Part shown: one piece after another, positions 1-5,076 of the stretch | Layout: each line of letters starts with the position of its first letter | Position numbering within the stretch: position 1 is the stretch's first letter | Source of the DNA: JAGNZR01 sp051648365 | GTDB taxonomy: Bacteria > Fusobacteriota > Fusobacteriia > Fusobacteriales > Fusobacteriaceae | DNA length: 5,076 nucleotides | Assembly: GCA_051648365.1 (NCBI GenBank) | Contig: JBOFEZ010000018.1 | Span: 1-5,076, forward strand | Reading direction: 5' to 3' | Translations under genes and position numbers: made by a program | The notes under the pieces: generated by a model | What the model saw: the letters and a program-made list of their open reading frames with translations, nothing else | Databases searched by the model: none | Told to the model about the DNA's origin: nothing

Positions 1-21
1 ACTACCTATTTTTCAGAGTTC

Positions 22-39
22 CATAAACTTTAGTTTATG
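22..39. repeat. 18-base palindrome (8-bp arms)
   Basis: CATAAACT at 22-29 and AGTTTATG at 32-39 are exact reverse complements separated by two T residues. A compact dyad like this can be a protein-binding operator or a small hairpin. No T-run follows it on either strand, so it is not a convincing terminator alone. It belongs to a cluster of three dyads downstream of the minus-strand genes. Confidence 0.45.
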
Positions 40-43
40 AGAA

Positions 44-78
44 AAGGGATAACATCATTCAATTTGACATTATCCCTT
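44..78 (-). terminator. 9-bp inverted repeat, weak terminator candidate
   Basis: AAGGGATAA at 44-52 and TTATCCCTT at 70-78 are perfect reverse complements around a 17-base loop. In the minus direction the stem ends in a short TTTT run (45-42), which would make a weak second terminator behind the stronger hairpin at 149-186. The long loop and short T-run keep confidence low. A perfect TTGACA hexamer (64-69) lies in the loop and second arm, but no fitting -10 box follows it. Confidence 0.3.
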
Positions 79-140
79 GAAATCATTGGATAAAAAAGGT
101 GTTTGACCCGTTTTCCCCAAAAAAACACAGCTACCCCTTA

Positions 141-186
141 TAAAATAAAAACAGGTAGTTTTTAAACTTAAAAAACATACCTGTTT
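141..186 (-). terminator. Intrinsic terminator of the minus-strand operon
   Basis: AAACAGGTA (149-157) pairs with TACCTGTTT (178-186), and the inner segment GTTTTT (158-163) pairs with AAAAAC (171-176). This gives about 15 base pairs with one bulged A (177) and a 7-base loop (164-170). Read on the minus strand, the stem runs directly into TTTTT-A-TTTT-A (151-141), the expected U-tract. The hairpin starts 88 bases after the stop codon of the flavoprotein gene, so it would end the transcript of the genes to its right. The plus direction lacks a U-tract. Confidence 0.65.
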
Positions 187-274
187 AATATATACACAAA
201 ATCCTACTTTAATAGACTGTGTTAAAAAATTATAATATATTTATTTTAATTTTTATAAATCAGAAAAACTTGCT

Positions 275-847
275 TTATTGTCCATATTTTTTCAAAGTAG
301 CAAAAACTTTTTTGTGATTCAAATCTTCTCTGAAAAGATAATTCATATAATCATCTGCTGACTTTTCAATTTCAGAAGATGAAAGTTTAGGAGCATTGTA
401 TAAGGCAAAAGCCGGAAGATAATCCATCTGAAGAAACTGAGCTGTTCCCTGCATAGGTCTTAAAAATTCTGTTAGGGTAAAATTGTTGTACCCACCTCCG
501 CAAAAAGAATATTCAGGAGCTCCTAAAGATATAGCACACATAAATTCTTTTTCTTTTAGAGCTTCTCCTCCTGGACCGTAGCACCATCCGAACTCCAATA
601 CTCTATCCATATATTCCCTCATCAGAGAGGGCATATTATACCAATAAAAAGGGTATTGAAATACAATTCTGTCAGCTTCCACTAGAAATTTTTGCTCTTT
701 TTTTATATCGATATCATTATAAGTTTTATAGACTTCATCTAAAAATCTAAGGGTAATATTTTTATTTTTTTTTAATTTTTCAAGCCAAGCTCTATTTATT
801 TTTGACTGAGTTATATCGGGATGAGTAGCTATAACTAAAATTTTCAT
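275..847 (-). CDS. NAD(P)H-dependent flavoprotein oxidoreductase (flavodoxin-like fold, KefF/KefG/NQO1 type)
   Basis: A 190-residue cytoplasmic protein of the Flavodoxin_2 family, which transfers two electrons from NAD(P)H through bound FMN or FAD to quinones or other acceptors. Visible hallmarks are the N-terminal beta strand with a phosphate-binding loop (MKILVIATHP, then S15 and N18), the segment YPFYWYNMP (65-73) with D81-R82-V83 that shapes the flavin pocket, G87-W-C-Y-G91, and SLGAPE (107-112) before a Gly-rich loop. The length is typical and intact. ATG at 847-845 is preferred; an in-frame TTG sits directly upstream at 850-848. The ATG shares its A with the TGA of the upstream gene (TGATG), indicating translational coupling, and AAGG at 861-858 can serve as the binding site. 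Coding-strand A9 at 773-765 is a potential slippage tract. KefF/KefG relatives regulate K+ efflux systems, but no Kef gene is in view, so substrate and role stay open. Confidence 0.88.
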   Translation of the reverse strand: MKILVIATHPDITQSKINRAWLEKLKKNKNITLRFLDEVYKTYNDIDIKKEQKFLVEADRIVFQYPFYWYNMPSLMREYMDRVLEFGWCYGPGGEALKEKEFMCAISLGAPEYSFCGGGYNNFTLTEFLRPMQGTAQFLQMDYLPAFALYNAPKLSSSEIEKSADDYMNYLFREDLNHKKVFATLKKYGQ

Positions 848-861
848 CAATTTTTGACCTT
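845..861 (-). promoter_or_regulatory. Translational coupling junction (TGATG) with internal AAGG ribosome binding site
   Basis: On the minus strand the stop TGA (849-847) of the BMP gene and the start ATG (847-845) of the flavoprotein gene share one base. AAGG at 861-858, inside the last codons of the BMP gene, sits 10 bases before the ATG. Ribosomes ending the first gene can reinitiate on the second, so the two products are probably made in linked amounts. This arrangement decides the flavoprotein start in favour of ATG over the TTG at 850-848. Confidence 0.7.
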
Positions 862-1809
862 AATATTCCCTAAGAGAATAGCATTTTTAATTTCTTCAAT
901 CTTAGCAAGATTTTCTTTTCCTATAATATCTTTTGTATATTTAAATTGAGTAGTTCCAACACCGTTTTCTTTTATCCCGTAGTGGTGAACACCTCCTTTA
1001 AAGTTTCCTTTTACTGATTCAGAAATTATATCATAAACTGCATTGTCTACATTTTTCATCATTGAAGTCAGAATTTTTCCAGGAACCATATAGTCTTGGT
1101 CACTGTCGACACCTATTCCATATGCTTTATTAATTTTTATAGCTTCCATAACTCCGTTTCCAGTGTTTCCAGCTGCATGATATATCACGTCTACTCCTTG
1201 ATTAATCATAGAAAGAGACTGTTCTTTCCCTTTGAGAGGATCACTGAAAGGAGAATCGCCGCCGATATATGATGCATAAAACTTCGTATTAGGATTTATA
1301 TATTTTGCACCAGCTTCATACCCTTTTCTAAAATTATTTATAAGGGGAATATCTAAACCACCTATAAAACCTACTTTTTCATTTTGGCTCATCATTGCAG
1401 CTACTGCTCCAACAAGAAAAGAACCCTCTTCTTCATTAAAAACAAGGGAAGCTATGTTATTTCCAGAAGCTTCAGTATCTATAATAGCAAATTTGGTGTT
1501 AGGATTTTTTTTTGCAATTTCCTCCATAGCTTCCTGTGCAGTATAGGATGTTGCAATGATGAGATCAAACTCATTATCCACAAATTCATTGATAAAAGAA
1601 GCATCATCAGCCCATGAATTTGGTTCTACATACTTTGTTTTAATAGAGAAATCTTTTTCAGCCTTTTGGAGACCTGCATAAGCCGAATCGTTGAAGGATT
1701 TGTCACCTAGACCTCCCATGGCGAGAATAAGTCCAACTTTCAAGTCCTTAGAAAAAGTAGATGAGAAAATTAATAAAAATAAAGAAAATACAGAAATAAT
1801 TTTTTTCAT
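847..1809 (-). CDS. BMP family (PnrA/TmpC-like) periplasmic nucleoside-binding protein of an ABC transporter
   Basis: A 320-residue solute-binding protein of the BMP/Med family (type I periplasmic-binding fold). Characterised members such as Treponema PnrA bind purine nucleosides for an ABC importer. A signal peptide is clear: basic MKK, hydrophobic core about residues 4-15, then SSTFS before K21. There is no cysteine, so the protein is likely periplasmic and soluble rather than a lipoprotein. Family signatures are in order: GLGDKSFND (33-41), IIDTEA (109-114), EEGSFLVGAVAAMMS (127-141), AAGNTGNG (212-219), GVDSDQ (233-238) and TSMMKNVDNAVYD (248-260). The length is slightly below average but complete. 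AAAAGGAG at 1824-1817, seven bases from the ATG, supports the start. The gene lies 90 bases after the helicase stop and overlaps the flavoprotein gene by one base. No permease or ATPase gene is adjacent, so it may serve a transporter encoded elsewhere. The exact ligand is inferred from family only. Confidence 0.92.
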   Translation of the reverse strand: MKKIISVFSLFLLIFSSTFSKDLKVGLILAMGGLGDKSFNDSAYAGLQKAEKDFSIKTKYVEPNSWADDASFINEFVDNEFDLIIATSYTAQEAMEEIAKKNPNTKFAIIDTEASGNNIASLVFNEEEGSFLVGAVAAMMSQNEKVGFIGGLDIPLINNFRKGYEAGAKYINPNTKFYASYIGGDSPFSDPLKGKEQSLSMINQGVDVIYHAAGNTGNGVMEAIKINKAYGIGVDSDQDYMVPGKILTSMMKNVDNAVYDIISESVKGNFKGGVHHYGIKENGVGTTQFKYTKDIIGKENLAKIEEIKNAILLGNIKVKN

Positions 1810-1816
1810 TTGTAAA

Positions 1817-1824
1817 CTCCTTTT
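1817..1824 (-). promoter_or_regulatory. Strong ribosome binding site of the BMP gene
   Basis: The minus strand reads AAAAGGAG at 1824-1817, followed by a 7-base spacer to the ATG at 1809. The match to the anti-Shine-Dalgarno sequence and the spacing are near ideal, so the binding protein is probably well translated independently of the helicase gene upstream. Confidence 0.8.
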
Positions 1825-1827
1825 GAA

Positions 1828-1855
1828 ATTATTGTTCTTTTTAAAAACTTTACAA
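1828..1855 (-). promoter_or_regulatory. Possible sigma70-type promoter for the BMP-flavoprotein pair
   Basis: On the minus strand TTGTAA (1855-1850; 4 of 6 to consensus) and AATAAT (1833-1828; 5 of 6) are 16 bases apart in the 90-base gap between the helicase and BMP genes. The predicted start of transcription would fall almost in the ribosome binding site, leaving a very short leader, and such boxes arise easily in AT-rich DNA. Separate transcription of the pair is plausible but not established. Confidence 0.25.
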
Positions 1856-1899
1856 TCTTTTAAAAAATAAAATGAAAAGCTATCTGTTATTCGGAGTCT

Positions 1900-4791
1900 T
1901 TAGATAATTTCCTTTTTTTTATTTGGAAAATAAACCTCTTTCGCCACTAAATAGTCATACAATCCTTTTTCTACCTCATGCTGGAGCTCTAAGATACATT
2001 TGACTAGTTTTTCACCTTTGCTGTTTTTAATTTCTTCAGCACTCACAACCTTCCTAATTTTTCCCAGATAGTAAAAATTCTCACTATTTGTTTTCTTTAA
2101 AAACAGATGCAAAGTGTATAGATTGTCTGCTATATCCCCTTCCCCCGTATTTATTCCATCTCTTTTTAATACTCTGTTACTTTTTGAAAACCATGTTATA
2201 TTTTTTTGATCTAAAAACTGATTATCATAGCTTGTAGAAGAGCTTGTAGAGTCAAGTGTAATAAATGCCGTTACCTCTTTGGACTCTTTAAAAAAATTAT
2301 ATCCGCTTACTTGAAGTCCGTTATTGTAATCCAGATTCAGATATCTGTGTGCTTCTTCTTTGGTATAATGCTTATACTGGATAATGTTTTTTTCATCATT
2401 CTGAGAAAAATTCTTTTGGCAGTATGCAATGTTATAGTCTATCAGATCATTTACCAAGAAATTAAAATACCTGTTATTTTTATAAGATGCCATCAGAGAT
2501 TCCGAGATTGTCACCCTGTTATCTTTTGTCTCTCCAAGGGGAAGATACTCTTTAGTTACAGAAAAACTCCTGTATATTCTCTTGGAGAGATGTTTTACTG
2601 CATTTTCTGTGTTGAACAGCTGGTTTTTTATATTTAATTCATCTTCTATTTTTCTGTTTACCTCACCTATCTCCACCTTTCCCTCTGAAAGAAGTTCCTT
2701 CAGTATGAAGAAATCGTGGATTCTTTTAGCTGGAGTAAAAAATTGTGAAAGAAATTTCAGATAATTTTTCTCCTCTTTAGTCAGTTTATGAGCCTCAGTC
2801 AATGAATTTTTATCTATTGCCTCCAATATCTCGTTATAGTCCTTTCTATATTTAAGTATCACACTTGGGTCAATCATATTTCTCCTGAAAAAATCCAAGA
2901 GATAAGGGGTTCTTCCCAACTGTTTTTTTAGCAGATTATAGTCGTGCTCAATATTCTTTTTAGTTGAGAAATTGGTTTTATTTATATTTTTGAATATCTC
3001 ATCTTTTACAATTTCTTCAAAAACAAGGGAACTTTCCCCGGGAATCAGATCTGTTCCCCTAGAGATAAACCGTTTCATAAAATCTTTGTCATAGGAATTA
3101 TTCTGGGAGATTGCTGTGGGGATAAGAAAATTCTTTTCATAGTTTCCGATAAAATCCAAAATAACCACAAACTCCTTTTTGTGATCCTTTCTAAGCCCTC
3201 TTCCCAATTGCTGAATATATACAATGGCTGACTCAGTGGGTCTTAAAAGTACCACCTGATTCACACACGGAATATCGATTCCCTCATTAAAAATATCCAC
3301 AGTTATGAGATATTGAAGTCTCCCCTCGGTTAAGTCCTGAATGGCCTTCTCCCTAACGGCTTCACTGTCTTCTCCTGTGAGAGCTTTTGTTAGAAGCCCC
3401 TTCTCATTTAAAAGAATACTCAACTCTCTGGCTTCCTTCACATTTGAAACAAATATCAGTCCATGGAGCTTTGGGCCACTGTAGCCATAATATTCTGTCT
3501 GCTCTAAAATATTTTTTATTCTAGTATCTGAGGTTAAATCTTTAATGTTGGATTTTTGAGAGATGGACTCTCCATTCTGTGTAATATCCCGAATTCCAAA
3601 ATAATGAAAGGGACAGAGAAGTTTTTCTTTCAGGGCATCATGCAACCGAATCTCATAGGCAATTGTGTTGTTAAAAAGTCTGTATATATCAAAATCATCT
3701 GATCTTTCAGGGGTCGCAGTCATCCCCAAGAGAAATTTAGGTTTGAAATACTGAATTACCTTCTGATAGGTGTCAGCTCCACTGTGGTGTACCTCATCCA
3801 CTATGATATAGTCAAAATAGTCCTGAGGAATTTTTTTTAGATGTTCATCTCTGCTTAGAGTTTGAATCATGGCAAAAATAAAATCCCCTTCATTGGATTT
3901 TCCTGGATCAAAAATCTCCATTCTTCTATCTGGAATCAGATTTTTAAAACTTTTTTTGGATTTTGTAAGGATATTTTTTCTATGGGCAATAAAGAGCAGT
4001 TTTTTAGGTCTGTATTCTGCCACATCAAAGGCCGAAAGATATGTTTTTCCTGTTCCTGTTGCACTTATCAGCAGAGCTTTTTCATGATTTTCCTCTCGGA
4101 GTTTTTTAAGAGACTGAAGAGCTTCCCTCTGCATAAGGTTGGGGACAGGTTTTTTGTTGTATTCAATCTCTCTATTAAAGTTGTCATAATTCAATCTTTT
4201 TTTAGTTTCAAGATACAGTTTCTCATAGTCAAGAAGCTCCTTTTCGCTTAAAATATCAAGATTATTATATATCTCCAGAAAAGAGCCCAATATCTCTTTA
4301 GCTATCTTTCCATTTTCAAGTGAGCTTATCTTTATATTCCACTCTAGATTTGTTGTAAGAGCTGCTCCTGTAAGGTTACTGCTTCCTACAATCATATTCC
4401 ACATATCTCCCTTTCTAAAAAAGAAGCCCTTAGCATGGAGATTCTCGCCTTTTACCATTTTCAGCTCTATATTTTCAAAGGACAGAAGCTTCTTCAATGC
4501 CTTTGGCTGGGTAAAATTCAGATAATCTCCTGTTATTATTTTTCCTTTTGTTTTTTTGTTTTGGAGTTTTTTCAGCTGTTGGAGAATAAGGGCTATCCCT
4601 CCTTCAGTGATAAATGCAACAGAGATAAGAAACTCATCACATTCTTCTAGCTCATTTCTCAGTGTTGTAATAATTTTTTCATTTCTATTGCTCAACAATC
4701 TATGCTGATAGGAGAAGTTAGATAGAACAGAGTCACATATTAAACTTGTTATAGCTCCCTCCATCAATTGTGATTCATTTTTTGAAAACAT
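1900..4791 (-). CDS. PLD-nuclease / SF2 DEAD-box helicase / DUF3427 fusion protein
   Basis: A complete 963-residue multidomain cytoplasmic protein, presumably acting on DNA. Residues about 40-180 form a phospholipase D (HKD nuclease, COG3886-like) domain: H119-A-K121 and GSSNLT (136-141) followed by N148 and E150, the usual single-copy active-site set that works as a dimer in related nucleases. Residues about 215-550 are a superfamily 2 helicase of the ResIII/SSL2 type: Q221 upstream, Walker A ATGTGKT (244-250), DEVHH (332-336), TATPER (358-363), motif IV near 445-451, motif V DIFNEGIDIP (499-508) and motif VI QQLGRGLRK (527-535). All key residues are intact. From about 570 onward the sequence is of the DUF3427 kind, with its C-terminal module YTKEEAHRYL (809-818), SYDNQFLD (854-861), WFSKSNR (867-873) and FYYLGKI (906-912). 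The length matches full-length family members. AGAGG at 4801-4797, five bases before the ATG, supports the start. Its biological role is not established; nuclease plus helicase plus a possible recognition domain suggests defence or DNA repair. An IS200/IS605 element lies directly upstream. Confidence 0.93.
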   Translation of the reverse strand: MFSKNESQLMEGAITSLICDSVLSNFSYQHRLLSNRNEKIITTLRNELEECDEFLISVAFITEGGIALILQQLKKLQNKKTKGKIITGDYLNFTQPKALKKLLSFENIELKMVKGENLHAKGFFFRKGDMWNMIVGSSNLTGAALTTNLEWNIKISSLENGKIAKEILGSFLEIYNNLDILSEKELLDYEKLYLETKKRLNYDNFNREIEYNKKPVPNLMQREALQSLKKLREENHEKALLISATGTGKTYLSAFDVAEYRPKKLLFIAHRKNILTKSKKSFKNLIPDRRMEIFDPGKSNEGDFIFAMIQTLSRDEHLKKIPQDYFDYIIVDEVHHSGADTYQKVIQYFKPKFLLGMTATPERSDDFDIYRLFNNTIAYEIRLHDALKEKLLCPFHYFGIRDITQNGESISQKSNIKDLTSDTRIKNILEQTEYYGYSGPKLHGLIFVSNVKEARELSILLNEKGLLTKALTGEDSEAVREKAIQDLTEGRLQYLITVDIFNEGIDIPCVNQVVLLRPTESAIVYIQQLGRGLRKDHKKEFVVILDFIGNYEKNFLIPTAISQNNSYDKDFMKRFISRGTDLIPGESSLVFEEIVKDEIFKNINKTNFSTKKNIEHDYNLLKKQLGRTPYLLDFFRRNMIDPSVILKYRKDYNEILEAIDKNSLTEAHKLTKEEKNYLKFLSQFFTPAKRIHDFFILKELLSEGKVEIGEVNRKIEDELNIKNQLFNTENAVKHLSKRIYRSFSVTKEYLPLGETKDNRVTISESLMASYKNNRYFNFLVNDLIDYNIAYCQKNFSQNDEKNIIQYKHYTKEEAHRYLNLDYNNGLQVSGYNFFKESKEVTAFITLDSTSSSTSYDNQFLDQKNITWFSKSNRVLKRDGINTGEGDIADNLYTLHLFLKKTNSENFYYLGKIRKVVSAEEIKNSKGEKLVKCILELQHEVEKGLYDYLVAKEVYFPNKKKEII

Positions 4792-4796
4792 AATTA

Positions 4797-4801
4797 CCTC
4801 T
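4797..4801 (-). promoter_or_regulatory. Ribosome binding site of the helicase gene next to the insertion-sequence boundary
   Basis: The minus strand reads AGAGG at 4801-4797 and then TAATT before the ATG at 4791. It fixes the start codon and limits how close the insertion sequence can come: if the native binding site is intact, the junction must lie at or beyond about 4802. Confidence 0.7.
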
Positions 4802-4823
4802 TTTTTAATTTTTTAACAGTGTT

Positions 4824-4877
4824 AGGGCGAGAATTCCCTCACCTCTACAGGTGGCGGGATGAATCGCCTACTTTTTT
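4824..4877 (+). terminator. Insertion-sequence terminal hairpin with terminator-like T-tract
   Basis: GGCGA (4826-4830) pairs with TCGCC (4864-4868). Inside, CCC (4836-4838) pairs with GGG (4856-4858), and CACCT (4840-4844) pairs with AGGTG (4849-4853) around the loop CTAC. A T and a GC bulge, plus an unpaired A-rich internal loop, break the stem. Structures with such irregularities at the ends of IS200/IS605 elements are what the TnpA dimer recognises as single-stranded DNA. TTTTTT follows at 4872-4877, so on the plus strand the hairpin may also stop outside transcription from entering tnpA, as described for IS200. Confidence 0.65.
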
Positions 4878-4913
4878 GTTTGTTGTTGATACTTTTTCTT
4901 GAATATGCTACCA

Positions 4914-4943
4914 TATAATAATCAGTTAAATAATGAAAAAGGA
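4914..4943 (+). promoter_or_regulatory. Likely -10 box and ribosome binding site of tnpA
   Basis: A perfect TATAAT lies at 4914-4919, but no good -35 box is at 16-18 bases: the nearest consensus-like TTGATA (4886-4891) is 22 bases upstream. AAAGGA (4938-4943) precedes the ATG at 4954 by ten bases. A weak promoter and modest translation signal fit the tight expression usual for this transposase family. Confidence 0.4.
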
Positions 4944-4953
4944 TTGAAAGTAA

Positions 4954-5076
4954 ATGAAATTAGAGAATAATGCTCATTCAGTATTCAGCATAAATTATCA
5001 TATGATATTTTGCATAAAATATAGGCGAGAAGTTATTGATGATGAAGTTTCTCTGAGGTTGAAAGAGATTTTTCTT
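4954..5076 (+). CDS. tnpA: IS200/IS605 family transposase TnpA (N-terminal part, cut by window end)
   Basis: Forty-one codons are open from ATG (4954) to the last base, with no stop. The product begins MKLENNAHSVFSINYHMIFC and continues IKYRREVI, which is the characteristic N-terminal strand of Y1 single-strand transposases (the family pattern is roughly HSVxxxxYHxVFxxKYRRxV). Full-length members are about 130-155 residues; the HUH metal-binding motif and the catalytic tyrosine would lie beyond the window. The enzyme excises and inserts the element as a circular single strand at specific tetra- or pentanucleotide targets. It is divergent from the helicase gene and separated from it by the terminal hairpin. 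It is intact as far as visible; whether the whole gene is functional is unknown. Confidence 0.88.
   Translation, partial: MKLENNAHSVFSINYHMIFCIKYRREVIDDEVSLRLKEIFL

Larger units (their letters stand above)
1..159. repeat. Imperfect 13-base inverted repeat bounding a hairpin-rich spacer
   Basis: Positions 1-13 read ACTACCTATTTTT, and the minus strand at 159-147 reads ACTACCTGTTTTT, so 12 of 13 bases match in inverted orientation. A third, shorter copy (TACCTGTTT) lies at 178-186 on the plus strand and pairs locally with 149-157. The spacer between the arms contains two further dyads (22-39 and 44-78) and no convincing open reading frame or RNA gene. This could be a small non-autonomous element, two related terminators facing each other, or chance in AT-rich DNA. 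The left arm starts at the window edge, so its true extent cannot be seen. Confidence 0.3.
4802..5076 (+). mobile_element. Left end of an IS200/IS605-family insertion sequence (right part outside the window)
   Basis: The 5' part of a Y1 (HUH) transposase gene is preceded by a GC-rich terminal hairpin (4824-4870), the layout of an IS200/IS605 left end. These elements move as single strands, have no terminal inverted repeats and make no target duplication, so the exact left boundary cannot be read from this side alone. It should lie between the helicase ribosome binding site (4801) and the hairpin foot (4825). Whether a tnpB gene and an omega RNA follow tnpA cannot be seen. Confidence 0.75.

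Noticed and set aside
64..92. Perfect TTGACA as the -35 box of a plus-strand promoter
   Set aside because: The positions 16-18 bases downstream give only TGGATA-like or weaker matches, the hexamer overlaps a hairpin arm, and no plus-strand gene follows.
765..773. A9 tract in the coding strand of the flavoprotein (and A9 at 1513-1505 in the BMP gene, A8 at 1920-1913 in the helicase) as phase-variation switches
   Set aside because: All are lysine/asparagine codon runs expected in a very AT-rich genome, each gene is in frame, and the products are not surface antigens of the kind usually phase varied.
1384..1617. Plus-strand open reading frames antisense to the BMP gene and to the helicase (also 2311-2637, 2582-2764, 3862-4251, 3869-4087, 4435-4650)
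   Set aside because: They lie wholly inside well-supported minus-strand genes, their products have Phe/Cys/Ser-rich composition typical of antisense frames, and none shows a recognisable domain.
1880..1906. TATCT/AGATA dyad after the helicase stop as an intrinsic terminator
   Set aside because: Only five A/T-rich base pairs around a 16-base or larger loop; too weak to separate the helicase transcript from the BMP gene.
221..4817. GTTAAAAAATTA at 221-232 and its reverse complement at 4806-4817 as ends of a transposon carrying the three genes
   Set aside because: The 12-base match is almost pure A/T and likely by chance; no recombinase gene lies between the copies and no target duplication is visible.
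4996..5007. 12-base perfect palindrome TATCATATGATA inside tnpA
   Set aside because: It encodes the conserved Tyr-His-Met-Ile stretch of the transposase N-terminus, so codon content explains it; no spacing or second copy suggests an operator.

Overview
The window is AT-rich and looks like a chromosomal segment of a Gram-negative, low-GC anaerobe, most likely a member of the Fusobacteriota (Fusobacterium, Ilyobacter, Cetobacterium or relatives). The clues are strong A/T codon bias with many Lys, Asn and Ile codons, AAAGGAG-type ribosome binding sites, and a BMP-family solute-binding protein with a plain Sec signal peptide and no lipobox, as expected for a diderm. The taxon is an inference from style, not from a marker gene.

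Layout. Positions 1-274 are non-coding and hold three consecutive dyad symmetries. The one nearest the genes (149-186) is a good intrinsic terminator for minus-strand transcription. Three complete genes follow, all on the minus strand, so they are transcribed from right to left. The first (4791 to 1900) is a 963-residue protein joining a phospholipase D (HKD) nuclease-like domain, a superfamily 2 helicase core and a DUF3427 C-terminal region. After a 90-base gap comes a BMP/PnrA-type periplasmic nucleoside-binding protein (1809 to 847). It overlaps by one base (TGATG) a small flavodoxin-fold NAD(P)H oxidoreductase (847 to 275). On the far right, on the plus strand, the first 41 codons of an IS200/IS605-family Y1 transposase (tnpA) run off the window, preceded by the element's hairpin-bearing left end.

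How the parts relate. The BMP protein and flavoprotein are very probably translationally coupled and share one terminator, but no ABC permease or ATPase genes accompany the binding protein here. The PLD-helicase-DUF3427 protein has the architecture of a DNA-processing or defence-type enzyme. Its start lies only about 30 bases from the insertion sequence, so its native upstream region, promoter and possible partner genes have been displaced beyond the element or lost. No CRISPR array, tRNA or rRNA gene was seen.
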